NCBI GenBank assembly: GCA_963691835.1
Contig: OY829383.1
Coordinates: 1,736,001 to 1,800,000, forward strand
DNA from: G963691835 sp963691835
GTDB taxonomy: Bacteria > Pseudomonadota > Alphaproteobacteria > Thalassobaculales > Thalassobaculaceae
Reading direction: 5' to 3'
DNA length: 64,000 nt
The translations under genes and the position numbers were made by a program. The notes beneath the pieces are model-generated. The model saw only the letters and a list, made by a program, of their open reading frames with translations. It was not told where the DNA came from and did no database searches. Shown in pieces: positions 33,526-44,119 of the stretch (the stretch's first letter is position 1; each line of letters opens with the position of its first letter).

Positions 33526-33552
33526 GCCTCCTTTTAACGGAGGCTTCGGATG
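33526..33552 (+). promoter_or_regulatory. Hairpin that sequesters the ribosome binding site of the subtilase gene
   Basis: GCCTCC (33526-33531) pairs perfectly with GGAGGC (33539-33544) across a 7-base TTTTAAC loop. The right arm contains GGAGG, the Shine-Dalgarno sequence 6 bases before the ATG at 33550. In RNA this would hide the ribosome site. It might act as a thermosensor, a translational switch, or, less well, a terminator for the exporter operon; there is no T-run behind it. Confidence 0.5.
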
Positions 33553-34944
33553 ACTTATTCGACGTATTGGCGTGTACGTTTTGAGGACCCCGCGGATCTC
33601 GCCCCTTTCGCCAAGCGCTTGAAAACCGACTTCGGGGTCGACGGTAACCCGGTCCATCCAGTCGGCACCCAGTCGGACGGAGAGGTTTTCGCCCTGTCTC
33701 CGGATTTGACCGAGCCGTTGCGGGACCGATGGGGCGACGACGAGACGATCCAGTATTATCTCGGTGTCATGGCAGGGGCCGATCAACCGGTTTTCATCGA
33801 GCGGGCGCAGATCCTGCCATCCAAGGCCATGTTGGACCCGGACGCTCCCGGACGGCCTGCCATGGATTGGTTCGACTGGGGCCGCGAGAGTCACCCCCCG
33901 GCGGATGACGGGACATCCTGGTACCACCGGATGCTGAGGTTGCCCGACGCCTGGAAAGCGATGGGCGGCCTCGACGGGGATCGTCCATGGCGTTCTGTCC
34001 GTCTCGGCCACATCGATACCGGCTACACGGTCCACCCAGCCTTCGGGGACTGGGGAGCCGCCGGAACGGACTGGGTGCGGCTCGATGAGGGTGAGAACTT
34101 CGTCGAGCCTGGTACACAACCTCTCGATCCGATGGACGGCAGTCACGCAGGCCACGGCACCAGCATCGGAAGCCTCATCTCAGGCGATATGCGGGCGGAG
34201 AAGGCGGCACCGTTCGTTGGGGGCGCACCCGGTGTGACGGTCATCCCCTACAGGATCGGGGGATCGGTGATCATCGGCAACGACAGCGGCGCCTCTCATC
34301 CAGCCCGGGTGGCGGCGGCGATCCGGGCGGCGGTCGCGAACGGGTGTGGCGTCGCGAATATGAGCCTCGGCGGCCCGGCGTTCACGACCCTCCAACCCGC
34401 CTGCGAGGAGGCCTACCGTGCCGGCCTGATCATGGTTTGCGCGGCAGGGAACGTTGTTCAGACGGTGCAGTATCCAGGCCGGTTCCCCACCACCATCTGC
34501 ATGGCAGGCGTCGGACCACTCGGCCTTCCCTGGCCCAATAGTGCGCGTGGAAAGCCGGTCGACGCCAGCGCGCCAGCGAGCGTGATCTACCGCGCCCGGA
34601 CGGAGTTTCAGTACGACCGTGAGATTTCGACCTTCGGCTCCCACGGCGACGGCACGTCCTATGCGACAGCGCTCACCAGCGCCACGGCGGCCCTTTGGCT
34701 CGCCCGGCACGGGGAGCGGAAACTGGCCAGGGCCTATCCCGAGGGCTGGATGCGGATCGAAGCGTTCAGAACGCTCCTCCGAAAGACCGCAAAACAGCCG
34801 CCGAAGAACAAGTATCTGAAGTCTCTCGGGGTGCCGCTACGGGACCTTCCTTCTGGATTTGGTGCTGGCCTGGTGGACGCGGCGGCTCTGCTGAAAGCCT
34901 CTTTGCCGGACGCAGACAGCTTGACCCCGGCCATCCCTCTCTAG
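33550..34944 (+). CDS. S8 family serine peptidase (subtilase), no signal peptide
   Basis: This 464-residue subtilisin-type protease has a full catalytic set: Asp156 (GHIDTGY), His202 (GHGTSIG), oxyanion Asn301 (CAAGN) and Ser370 (GDGTSYATA). About 140 residues precede the catalytic Asp and look like an independent N-terminal domain, but no Sec signal or transmembrane segment is visible. It should therefore stay in the cytoplasm unless exported by another route. The substrate is unknown. The Shine-Dalgarno lies in a hairpin. The gene stands alone between an exporter operon and a permease gene. Confidence 0.85.
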   Translation: MTYSTYWRVRFEDPADLAPFAKRLKTDFGVDGNPVHPVGTQSDGEVFALSPDLTEPLRDRWGDDETIQYYLGVMAGADQPVFIERAQILPSKAMLDPDAPGRPAMDWFDWGRESHPPADDGTSWYHRMLRLPDAWKAMGGLDGDRPWRSVRLGHIDTGYTVHPAFGDWGAAGTDWVRLDEGENFVEPGTQPLDPMDGSHAGHGTSIGSLISGDMRAEKAAPFVGGAPGVTVIPYRIGGSVIIGNDSGASHPARVAAAIRAAVANGCGVANMSLGGPAFTTLQPACEEAYRAGLIMVCAAGNVVQTVQYPGRFPTTICMAGVGPLGLPWPNSARGKPVDASAPASVIYRARTEFQYDREISTFGSHGDGTSYATALTSATAALWLARHGERKLARAYPEGWMRIEAFRTLLRKTAKQPPKNKYLKSLGVPLRDLPSGFGAGLVDAAALLKASLPDADSLTPAIPL

Positions 34945-35013
34945 GGGTCGGCCTTCCCTCGCCGCGAACTCCGTCCATATTGGAAGGATTAGCAGCGGGA
35001 AAGGCGCAGATTC

Positions 35014-35955
35014 ATGACCACGGAAGCCCGGGGCGCGGACCCAGGGGGATCGGCAGAAGCCGCCCGCGACCCTGTCCCGCTGATTCTCCTCTTGATTCTG
35101 GGAACACTCTGGGGCGCCTCGTTCTCCTTTTCGAAGACCGTCGCCATGGGCGGGGTGCATCCGTTCGCCTACGCCTGGATGCAGTCGACGGGTGCGGCAG
35201 TATTCCTGACGGCTCTGCGCTGGCGTCTTCGCGTGCCCTTTCAGGTCTCGCGCGCCCACCTGCTCCTGTTCGGGGTGACGGCGGTCATTGGATTGGTGCT
35301 GCCCAATGTGAACATCGTGCGTGTCGCCCCGCACATTCCCGCCGGGCTGATGAGTATTGTGGTCACCACCGTTCCCGTTTTCGCCTACGCGATGGCGATT
35401 GGCTTCCGCGTGGAAACCTTCAAGCCTCTGCGCGCACTCGGAATCCTGATGGGCTTCGTCGGGGTGCTGTTCATCGTCCTGCCGGAAGCGAGCCTGCCGT
35501 CCCCGGATATGGCGCCTTGGGTCCTGCTCGCCCTGGTCACCCCCGCCCTCTATGCGGTCAACACGATCATGGCGGTGAAGCTCCGGCCGGAGAATACGCA
35601 CTCCCTGATCGCGGCCTGGGGCATGTTGGTCGCCGCCTCGCTGACAACCCTGCCGCTGATGCTTTCGGTGGACGGATTTCATCCCCTTTTCTTCGGGCCC
35701 GACGCCGGCGGTGCTGTTGATTGGGCGATGACGGGTCAGATCATGGTCTCGTGCCTGGCCTATGTGATGTATTTCGAAATCATCAAACGGGCGGGCCCGG
35801 TCTTCACCAGCCAGGTCTCCTATGTCGTCATGGTGGCGGGACTCTTCTTCGGGTGGCTGATCTTCGAAGAGGCGCCAAGCCTTTGGATCTGGATCGCGAT
35901 CGGCTGCGTCGGTATCGGGCTCGCCTTGGTGAACCGGACGGACGGCGGCAAATGA
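35014..35955 (+). CDS. DMT superfamily permease (EamA domains)
   Basis: This 313-residue inner-membrane protein has ten predicted helices forming two EamA repeats. The first begins LILGTLWGASFSFSKTVA and the second follows LLALVTPALYAVNTIMAVKL. EamA carriers export amino acids, nucleotides or related metabolites, or import them; substrate is unknown. The hydrophilic N-terminus of about 20 residues is cytoplasmic. There is no obvious operon partner; the methyltransferase starts 76 bp further on. Confidence 0.85.
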   Translation: MTTEARGADPGGSAEAARDPVPLILLLILGTLWGASFSFSKTVAMGGVHPFAYAWMQSTGAAVFLTALRWRLRVPFQVSRAHLLLFGVTAVIGLVLPNVNIVRVAPHIPAGLMSIVVTTVPVFAYAMAIGFRVETFKPLRALGILMGFVGVLFIVLPEASLPSPDMAPWVLLALVTPALYAVNTIMAVKLRPENTHSLIAAWGMLVAASLTTLPLMLSVDGFHPLFFGPDAGGAVDWAMTGQIMVSCLAYVMYFEIIKRAGPVFTSQVSYVVMVAGLFFGWLIFEEAPSLWIWIAIGCVGIGLALVNRTDGGK

Positions 35956-36031
35956 GGGTAGGGTCGACCCAGCCACGTCCGGGACAGGGTGCTTGGATAG
36001 GCCTGCGCGTTGATCTGGAGCACGACCGCCC

Positions 36032-36943
36032 ATGGTGATGACGGTGTTCGACCGGCGGCTGGTTCGGCAGCGCCGCGACCGGGCGGCCAGGACATTCGAC
36101 CGGTTCGACTTCTTGAAGCAGGCCGCCGCGGAACGCCTTGTGGACCGCCTGGGCGATGTCCGCCGGACCTTCGGCCGTGTGGTGGATCTTGGCGCCCACA
36201 CGGGCGGGGTAGTGGAATCCCTGCCGCCGGGGGTTGGCAGCGACTTCCTCCTTTCAACTGATATCTCCGAGGCAATGCTGGCCAGACGCGACGGATCTTA
36301 TCCGGGTGCTGTTGTCGATGAAGAGGCCCTGCCCTTCGCGGACGGAAGCCTCGATGCCGTGCTCAGCGCGTTGTCGCTCCACTGGGTCAACGATCTTCCT
36401 GGCGCCCTGGTACAGATCAGGCGCGCGTTGAAGCCGGACGGTTTGTTTCTCGGCGTCATGCTCGGCGGCGAGACTTTGGTCGAACTCCGCGATGTTCTGA
36501 CGGAGGCAGAGGTGGAGACGACGGGCGGTCTCAGCCCGCACATCTCACCTTTCGCGGATGTCGCTGATCTGGGAGGACTGATGCAGCGGGCCGGGTTTGC
36601 CCTGCCAGTCGTCGATACGGAGAAGCTGACGGTCACCTACGACACCCTGTTCGATTTGTTCCGCGATCTGCGTGGCATGGGTGAGACGAACGCCTTGTTG
36701 GAACGGCCAAAGACACCGCTTCGGAGAGAGGTCTTCATAAAGGCCGCCGAACGATACGCTGAGCGCTTCTCCGGTCATGACGGAAGACTGCCTGCAACCT
36801 TTCAGTTTCTATGGTTAACGGGTTGGACACCACATGAGTCGCAACCAACGGCCTTGCGACCGGGGTCCGCGCAAAACAGGCTGTCTGATGCGCTGGAGAC
36901 GGAAGAATGGTCAACCGGTGAACGTGCCCCTCCCAATCAATAG
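36032..36943 (+). CDS. SAM-dependent methyltransferase-fold protein, NDUFAF5-like
   Basis: This 303-residue class I methyltransferase fold has the SAM loop VVDLGAHTGGVVESLP (about residues 49-64). ALPFADGSLDAVLSALSLHW is the acidic/motif II-III region. The C-terminal TGWTPHESQPTALRPGSA is characteristic of the NDUFAF5 group, which in mitochondria hydroxylates an arginine of complex I subunit NDUFS7. BioC-like methyltransferases share the core but not this tail. A role in complex I assembly is inferred from the tail. The start may be the ATG at 36032 or two codons later. Confidence 0.8.
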   Translation: MVMTVFDRRLVRQRRDRAARTFDRFDFLKQAAAERLVDRLGDVRRTFGRVVDLGAHTGGVVESLPPGVGSDFLLSTDISEAMLARRDGSYPGAVVDEEALPFADGSLDAVLSALSLHWVNDLPGALVQIRRALKPDGLFLGVMLGGETLVELRDVLTEAEVETTGGLSPHISPFADVADLGGLMQRAGFALPVVDTEKLTVTYDTLFDLFRDLRGMGETNALLERPKTPLRREVFIKAAERYAERFSGHDGRLPATFQFLWLTGWTPHESQPTALRPGSAQNRLSDALETEEWSTGERAPPNQ

Positions 36944-37096
36944 ACGAGGCCTATACTTTCGAGTAGCATGTTTCAGCGTCGATGCCATCGGCGCACGGGG
37001 TGGTAAGACATAATCCAAGAGGTTGGTGTTGGGGTTGTTTTTGGGGCCGACGAAGCGCGGCGCTGTTCTTGTGCGCATCGGGATTCGGCCCTATCG

Positions 37097-39022
37097 ATGA
37101 AGCCGGCCCGTGAGACAATCAACCAGCCCAAAGCGACAAGTCCGGTCGACGCGATCGGGCTGCCGGCAGCTCTGTTGCGGACCGGAGCCGACGGAAAAAT
37201 CAGCGTTGCAGCGCGCAATCCCGGGTTTGAGGCCCTGATCCCCGGTGTATGGGGTTCCAGCCCGTCCGTGAACCTCGTGGACTGTCTGCCCGAGGAAGCG
37301 ATCTCGGCGATCGTGGAGTGCATCACGCGGACAGATCAGTCTCAGCACCCCGAAACGCTGCCGGTGTCATTTGCATCGGGGACTGACAGCGTAACAACGT
37401 GGACTTTGTCTGTCGGATGGTCTGACGCGGCTGACGGCTATCTGGTCGTCCTCGCCCGGCGATCGAGAGAGTCTGGCGTAACACCGGCGACCTCCCCGCA
37501 AACTGAGCGTTGGCGGGACGATCTGGACGAGGCCATATCCGACAGCTCGGTTCCAGCGGTCTGTTGGGTGGATCCATCAGGCCGGGTACGATGGCCGTCA
37601 CCGTCGTTGGGTTCGATCCTGAGCCGGAACACATCCGATCTGGCGGCGCAGAGCCTTGAAGCGCTTGTCGCGCGCCGCGATTGGAGCGGCGTGGACCGTG
37701 CCTTAACCACCGCTCGGAACGGCGGCAGCCCGGCATCCCTCATGATCAGCCTGATCGGATCGGGCGGTGAGCTTATACCCGTCTCAGCCGGCTTCTCTGC
37801 CGGGGCGGATGAGACCGGTATCGTCGTGACGTTCCTGGATCTCCGCGCTTACCGGAAACTGGTGGGTGAGATCGCGAAGGCGCGGGACGATGCGGAACGC
37901 TCCAACAAGGCGAAGGCATCGTTTTTGGCCAACATGAGCCATGAGCTCCGGACACCGCTCAACGGAATCATAGGCTTCTCCGAGATCATACGGGACGAGC
38001 TCTTGGGACCGGTCGGCACCGAGAAGTACCGTGACTATGCCGGCGACATTCACTTCAGCTCAACGCACCTCTCCGAGGTCCTGTCGGATCTCTTGGATCT
38101 GGCACGGATCGAAAGCGGCACCGTGAGCTTGGATGAGACCGACTGCGATCTTGTTGAGATCTTCGAGGAGGCCACCAAGCTTCTTCGGCATGCCACGATC
38201 GACCGCAACATCACCGTGTCCCATCGTATCGAGGGCACCGCCGTCATCCGGGTCGACCGGCGTTTGATACGGCAGGTCCTCGTCAACCTGATCTACAACA
38301 GTGTGAAGTTCTCCTCCGAGGGCGCCGAGATCACGCTGAGTGTCATGGCGCTTGCCAACGGGAACCTGACCGTGGTCGTCAGCGATCAAGGTCCCGGAAT
38401 ACCCGCGTCCATGATCTCGGAAGTTCTCACCCCCTATCGCAGCTTCCTTCCCGACAAGTACAGGCGCGACCAGAGGGGCTCTGGACTGGGTCTCCCGCTC
38501 TCGAAGGCCCTTATGGAGCTGCATGGCGGCTCGCTTCTGATCAACAGCGAGCTTGGAACGGGAACAAGCATCTTTCTGGTGTTCCCGAAGGAACGACTCG
38601 TCTCCTGGGATGCGGTGCAGGATCCGGAGTATCAACGATCACGCCTACAGACTTTCCGCTACGACGTCGCAAAGTTCCAGAACCTGATGGAGACTCTGAC
38701 ACCGACAGACCTCGACGACCTGCCGTTCGGCGTCATCAAGCTCGACAGACAGGGATATGTTCAGGCTTACAGCGCCGTCGAAGGCAAGTTCAGCGGCTAC
38801 CGGGCCGACGAGGTCATCGGAAAGAACTGGTTCACGGAAGTCGCACCCTGCACAGCGCTAACCGAATTTCAGGAACGTTTCGAGGTCGGCATGGCGGCGG
38901 GCGACCTGGACGAGTTTTTCGACTTCGTCTTCGACTTCCCAAAACGGCCCATGAACGCCCAGATCCACCTGAAGAGGGCGGCGGACAGTGACGGTGCCTG
39001 GGTCTTTGTCCACTGGGTGTGA
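37097..39022 (+). CDS. PAS sensor histidine kinase with C-terminal photoactive yellow protein (PYP) domain
   Basis: This is a soluble 641-residue kinase. Two PAS-like folds (about 18-122 and 150-250) precede a HisKA domain with His282 (ANMSHELRTPLNGIIGF). A HATPase domain follows (N box Asn401 in LIYNSVKFS, G1 SDQGPGIP, G2 GSGLGLPLSK), ending near 500. Residues 539-641 then match PYP over the whole domain: LPFGVIKLD, VIGKNWFTEVAPCT, DFVFDFPKRP and a final WVFVHWV. By alignment from memory, the chromophore Cys69 of PYP is Cys585, Tyr42 is Tyr558, Glu46 is Glu562 and Thr50 is Ser566; Arg52 is Tyr568. If p-coumaric acid is attached, this is a blue-light kinase. No response regulator or chromophore-synthesis gene is adjacent. 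Confidence 0.88.
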   Translation: MKPARETINQPKATSPVDAIGLPAALLRTGADGKISVAARNPGFEALIPGVWGSSPSVNLVDCLPEEAISAIVECITRTDQSQHPETLPVSFASGTDSVTTWTLSVGWSDAADGYLVVLARRSRESGVTPATSPQTERWRDDLDEAISDSSVPAVCWVDPSGRVRWPSPSLGSILSRNTSDLAAQSLEALVARRDWSGVDRALTTARNGGSPASLMISLIGSGGELIPVSAGFSAGADETGIVVTFLDLRAYRKLVGEIAKARDDAERSNKAKASFLANMSHELRTPLNGIIGFSEIIRDELLGPVGTEKYRDYAGDIHFSSTHLSEVLSDLLDLARIESGTVSLDETDCDLVEIFEEATKLLRHATIDRNITVSHRIEGTAVIRVDRRLIRQVLVNLIYNSVKFSSEGAEITLSVMALANGNLTVVVSDQGPGIPASMISEVLTPYRSFLPDKYRRDQRGSGLGLPLSKALMELHGGSLLINSELGTGTSIFLVFPKERLVSWDAVQDPEYQRSRLQTFRYDVAKFQNLMETLTPTDLDDLPFGVIKLDRQGYVQAYSAVEGKFSGYRADEVIGKNWFTEVAPCTALTEFQERFEVGMAAGDLDEFFDFVFDFPKRPMNAQIHLKRAADSDGAWVFVHWV

Positions 39023-39056
39023 CGGGGTGCTTCGACCGGCCATGAACTGCCGCGGA

Positions 39057-39461
39057 CTAGCGGTGCAGCTTCGCCCCCTTCGTGATTTTGTCGACCGTCT
39101 TGCGGTCGTCCCGCATCGCGACACCCACAAGCGGCAAGCCATCGGTGGGATGTTTCTTGACGGTCTCCCGGTTCGCGGCGTCGTGGCCCGTTGCGAACAT
39201 ATCCTCGATATAGACAGCGAGACGGGTTCCCCGGTCCAACGCCCGGCGATGGATCTTGGTCAAACCCGCCGCGTCGGTCGCCAGAACGATGACCGGCTGC
39301 GTTAGAAGCGGCGCATAAGCCTGGCCGTCCGCGTCCTCATAGGTCTCACCAGTCTCCCCGCCGCCGTCGCCCATGATACCCGTCGTCAGAAAGGCGGTGA
39401 CGTTGAGCTTTTGCCAAACCTCAAGATCGTCACGGATGACGATGGCGATCTTCGTATCCAA
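39057..39461 (-). CDS. DUF2000 family protein
   Basis: This 134-residue protein starts MDTKIAIVIRDDLEVWQKLNVTA and has the DUF2000 pattern, a peptidyl-tRNA hydrolase 2-like fold with the PVIVLATDAAGLTKIHRRAL segment. The reaction is unknown. It has no signal peptide. It is convergent with the PYP-kinase gene (34 bp between stops) and divergent from ettA. Confidence 0.8.
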   Translation of the reverse strand: MDTKIAIVIRDDLEVWQKLNVTAFLTTGIMGDGGGETGETYEDADGQAYAPLLTQPVIVLATDAAGLTKIHRRALDRGTRLAVYIEDMFATGHDAANRETVKKHPTDGLPLVGVAMRDDRKTVDKITKGAKLHR

Positions 39462-39592
39462 GGTCGTGTCCTTTCGGAAGGCGTGGTGAGTCCGGAATAC
39501 GGGATTCGATCCGCTGGTATCCGTTGCGGCAGGGGCGGTGGTGCGCTAAGACCCGCTCGTCCCGAAACACAATGATTCCGGAGCCCAGCGAG

Positions 39593-41275
<1,683 letters not shown>

Positions 41276-41303
41276 TGCCAAAGCGTCACCCGGTTCCGGC
41301 CTG

Positions 41304-41999
41304 ATGAAGAAGTTCTACAAGGCGGCTACCGCCATCGAGACCGGCGACGGCTGGCAAGTCCAGTTGGACGGCCGGCCGGTCCGTACCCCAGCGCGGACCC
41401 TCGTTGAGGTTCCAACCGAGGCGCTCGCCCGGGAGATGGCGGCCGAATGGGATGCCCAGGGCGAAAAGATCGTACCGGACTCCATGCCGATCACGTCTCT
41501 GGCCTCAACAGCACTGGACCGGGTCGCGCCGCGCCGTGGCGAGGTACTGGATGAGCTTGTCGGATATGCGGAGGCGGATCTCGTCTGCTACCGGGCCGAC
41601 ACGCCCGCCGAGTTGGCGGACCGCCAGGAAAAGGTCTGGCAGCCCCTGGCGGACTGGTTTGGTGCGACCGTCGGCGGCTCGCTTGTCGTGACATCGGGTG
41701 TGATGCCAGCGACCCAAACCCCCGAAACGCTGAGCGCCGTGCGGGCCACGCTGGCCGCACATGACAGCTTCTCGCTCACCGGCATCCACGGGTTGATCGG
41801 CAATTGCGGCTCCGTGGTCATCGGCCTGGCGATCGCTCTGGGGCGCGTTTCCCCTGAGGAAGGTTTCGCCGCCTCGATCCTGGATGAGACCTACCAGATC
41901 GAAAGCTGGGGCGAGGATGAGGAAGCCGCCGCGCGCCGGGCCCGCATTCGCACCGACGTGCTCACGGCCGCGAAATTCCTTACGCTTACCCGGACTTAG
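41304..41999 (+). CDS. ATP12-family F1-ATPase assembly chaperone
   Basis: This 231-residue protein starts MKKFYKAATAIETGDGWQVQLDGRPVRTP, typical of the ATP12 family, which in mitochondria protects the F1 alpha subunit before assembly. The later ADLVCYRADTPAELADRQEKVW, GSLVVTSGV and GNCGSVVIGLAIALG segments are family blocks. ATG 41304 is used because the open frame upstream reads the ettA gene in another frame. It lies 28 bp after ettA and before pccB, an arrangement seen in alphaproteobacteria. Confidence 0.9.
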   Translation: MKKFYKAATAIETGDGWQVQLDGRPVRTPARTLVEVPTEALAREMAAEWDAQGEKIVPDSMPITSLASTALDRVAPRRGEVLDELVGYAEADLVCYRADTPAELADRQEKVWQPLADWFGATVGGSLVVTSGVMPATQTPETLSAVRATLAAHDSFSLTGIHGLIGNCGSVVIGLAIALGRVSPEEGFAASILDETYQIESWGEDEEAAARRARIRTDVLTAAKFLTLTRT

Positions 42000-42059
42000 T
42001 GGTAGGTCGGAAGGGTAGCCGTCAGAAGACGGCACGGGTCTGAGATTTGGGGGGCGGCG

Positions 42060-43592
42060 ATGCAGGACATCATCAAGCGGCTCGAGGCGATGCGGGAAGG
42101 TGCGCGCCTCGGTGGCGGCGAGAAACGGATCGAGGCGCAGCACGCGCGCGGCAAGCTCACCGCCCGGGAACGGATCGAGATCCTGCTGGACGAAGGGTCC
42201 TTCGAAGAGTGGGACATGTTCGTAGAGCACCGCTCCACCGATTTCGGCATGGCCGACAAGAAGATCCCCGGCGACGGCGTGGTCATCGGCTACGGCACCG
42301 TGAACGGCCGCCTGGTGTTCGTCTACAGCCAGGATTTCACGGTCTTCGGCGGCTCCCTTTCGGAAGCGCACGCGGAGAAGATCTGCAAAGTGCTGGACCA
42401 GGCCATGAAGGTCGGCGCCCCGGTCATCGGACTCAATGACTCCGGCGGCGCCCGCATTCAGGAAGGGGTGGCCTCCCTCGGCGGTTATGCGGAGGTTTTC
42501 CAGCGGAACGTGATGGCGTCTGGCGTCGTGCCGCAGATCTCCATGATCATGGGACCTTGCGCCGGCGGTGCCGTGTATTCACCGGCGATGACCGACTTCA
42601 TCTTCATGGTGAAGGACAGCTCCTATATGTTCGTCACCGGTCCGGACGTGGTGAAGACCGTCACCCATGAGGAGGTAACCCAGGAAGAACTCGGCGGTGC
42701 CGTCACCCACACCACCAAGTCCGGCGTGGCGGACCTCGCGTTCGAGAACGATGTGGAGGCCCTGCTCCAGGCCCGGCGGTTCATCGACTTCCTGCCCGCA
42801 TCGAACCGGGAGAAGGCGCCGATCCGACCGACCGCCGAAGTCCTGGACCGGCCGGAGCCATCGCTCGACACGCTGATCCCCGCCAACCCGAACATGCCCT
42901 ACGACATGAAGGAGCTGATCTCGAAGGTCGTTGATGAGGAGGACTTCTTCGAGCTTCAGCCCGACTACGCGGGCAACATCATCATCGGTTTCGGACGGAT
43001 CATGGGCCAGACCGTAGGCATCGTGGCCAACCAGCCCATGGTGCTGGCGGGCTGCCTCGACATCGACAGCGCCAAGAAGGGCGGCCGCTTCGTCCGCTTC
43101 TGCGACTGCTACGACATCCCGATCGTGACGTTCGTCGACGTGCCGGGCTTCCTGCCGGGGACCAAGCAGGAGTTTGGCGGCATCATCAAACACGGCGCCA
43201 AGCTGCTGTTCGCCTACGCCGAGGCGACGACGCCAAAGGTCACGGTCATCACCCGGAAGGCCTATGGCGGTGCCTACGACGTCATGAGCTCAAAGCATCT
43301 GCGCGGCGACGTGAACTTCGCCTGGCCGACGGCGGAAATCGCCGTGATGGGCCCCAAGGGAGCGGTGGAGATCATCTTCCGCGCCGACATGGGCGACGAG
43401 GAGAAGATCGCGGAACGGACGGAAGAGTACCGCCAGAAGTTCGCCAACCCCTTCGTCGCGGGCGCGCGCGGCTACATCGACGATGTCATCATGCCCAGGA
43501 ACACCCGCCGCCGCATCGGCCGGGCCCTCGCCATGCTCCGCAACAAGAAGCTCGAAAACCCCTGGAAGAAGCACGACAACATCCCGCTTTGA
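42060..43592 (+). CDS. pccB: Propionyl-CoA carboxylase beta chain (carboxyltransferase)
   Basis: This 510-residue biotin-dependent carboxyltransferase transfers CO2 from carboxybiotin to propionyl-CoA, giving methylmalonyl-CoA. Both crotonase-fold halves are present: GLNDSGGARIQEGVASLGGY and GPCAGGAVYSPAMTDF (oxyanion) in the N half, and FVDVPGFLPGTKQEFGGI with KAYGGAYDVM in the C half. The length and the Asp in the C-half active region suit propionyl-CoA. The biotin carrier subunit (pccA) is not next to it; an insertion sequence begins 48 bp downstream. Confidence 0.93.
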   Translation: MQDIIKRLEAMREGARLGGGEKRIEAQHARGKLTARERIEILLDEGSFEEWDMFVEHRSTDFGMADKKIPGDGVVIGYGTVNGRLVFVYSQDFTVFGGSLSEAHAEKICKVLDQAMKVGAPVIGLNDSGGARIQEGVASLGGYAEVFQRNVMASGVVPQISMIMGPCAGGAVYSPAMTDFIFMVKDSSYMFVTGPDVVKTVTHEEVTQEELGGAVTHTTKSGVADLAFENDVEALLQARRFIDFLPASNREKAPIRPTAEVLDRPEPSLDTLIPANPNMPYDMKELISKVVDEEDFFELQPDYAGNIIIGFGRIMGQTVGIVANQPMVLAGCLDIDSAKKGGRFVRFCDCYDIPIVTFVDVPGFLPGTKQEFGGIIKHGAKLLFAYAEATTPKVTVITRKAYGGAYDVMSSKHLRGDVNFAWPTAEIAVMGPKGAVEIIFRADMGDEEKIAERTEEYRQKFANPFVAGARGYIDDVIMPRNTRRRIGRALAMLRNKKLENPWKKHDNIPL

Positions 43593-43657
43593 GGGAGGGG
43601 GGTATAAGATTTTTACGCTTACGAGACATTTGAGACCTGAGAGTCCGTCCATAAAGT

Positions 43658-44119
43658 TCATGTTTGTTTCAAGCGGCGTACCATGATCTTGATCATGGCG
43701 AGGTAGATGAAGGCGGTGGCGGTTCGCGCCCGCGCCTCGAAGTCTCGGGCGAGCCTTCGGTTGCGCGAGATCCAGGCCAGCGTGCGTTCGACGATCCAGC
43801 GCTTGGCCTGCACCATGAAGCCCTTGGCGCCGTCGCTCCGCTTGATGATTTCCAGCCGCCAGGGCCCGGTCTTGGCCACCGCCTTGGCGGCTTTCGGCCC
43901 CTGGTAGCCGGCATCGGCGAAGACCACCTCGATGAATGGAAACCGTCGCCGCACCCGCTTGCTCAAAACCAAGGCCGCGCCGTCGCGGTCCTGAATGTCG
44001 GCTGGATGCACCACCGCCGTGAGCAGCAGTCCGCCATGGTCAGTGAGGATGTGGCGCTTCACGCCGCGCGTCTTCTTGCCCGCGTCATAGCCGATCGGGT
44101 CAAGCGACGCCCCCCTTTT
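43658..44119 (-). CDS. IS5-family transposase, frame B (C-terminal part, via -1 frameshift)
   Basis: This frame has no start of its own in the conserved region; it continues the transposase after a -1 shift at the run of 5 A and 6 G (44110-44120). It carries LDPIGYDAGKKTRGVKRH, the second catalytic Asp in VVFADAGYQG and the Glu in WIVERTLAWISRNRRLARDFE-type ending. The start given is the first codon after the shift. Confidence 0.85.
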   Translation of the reverse strand, partial: KRGASLDPIGYDAGKKTRGVKRHILTDHGGLLLTAVVHPADIQDRDGAALVLSKRVRRRFPFIEVVFADAGYQGPKAAKAVAKTGPWRLEIIKRSDGAKGFMVQAKRWIVERTLAWISRNRRLARDFEARARTATAFIYLAMIKIMVRRLKQT

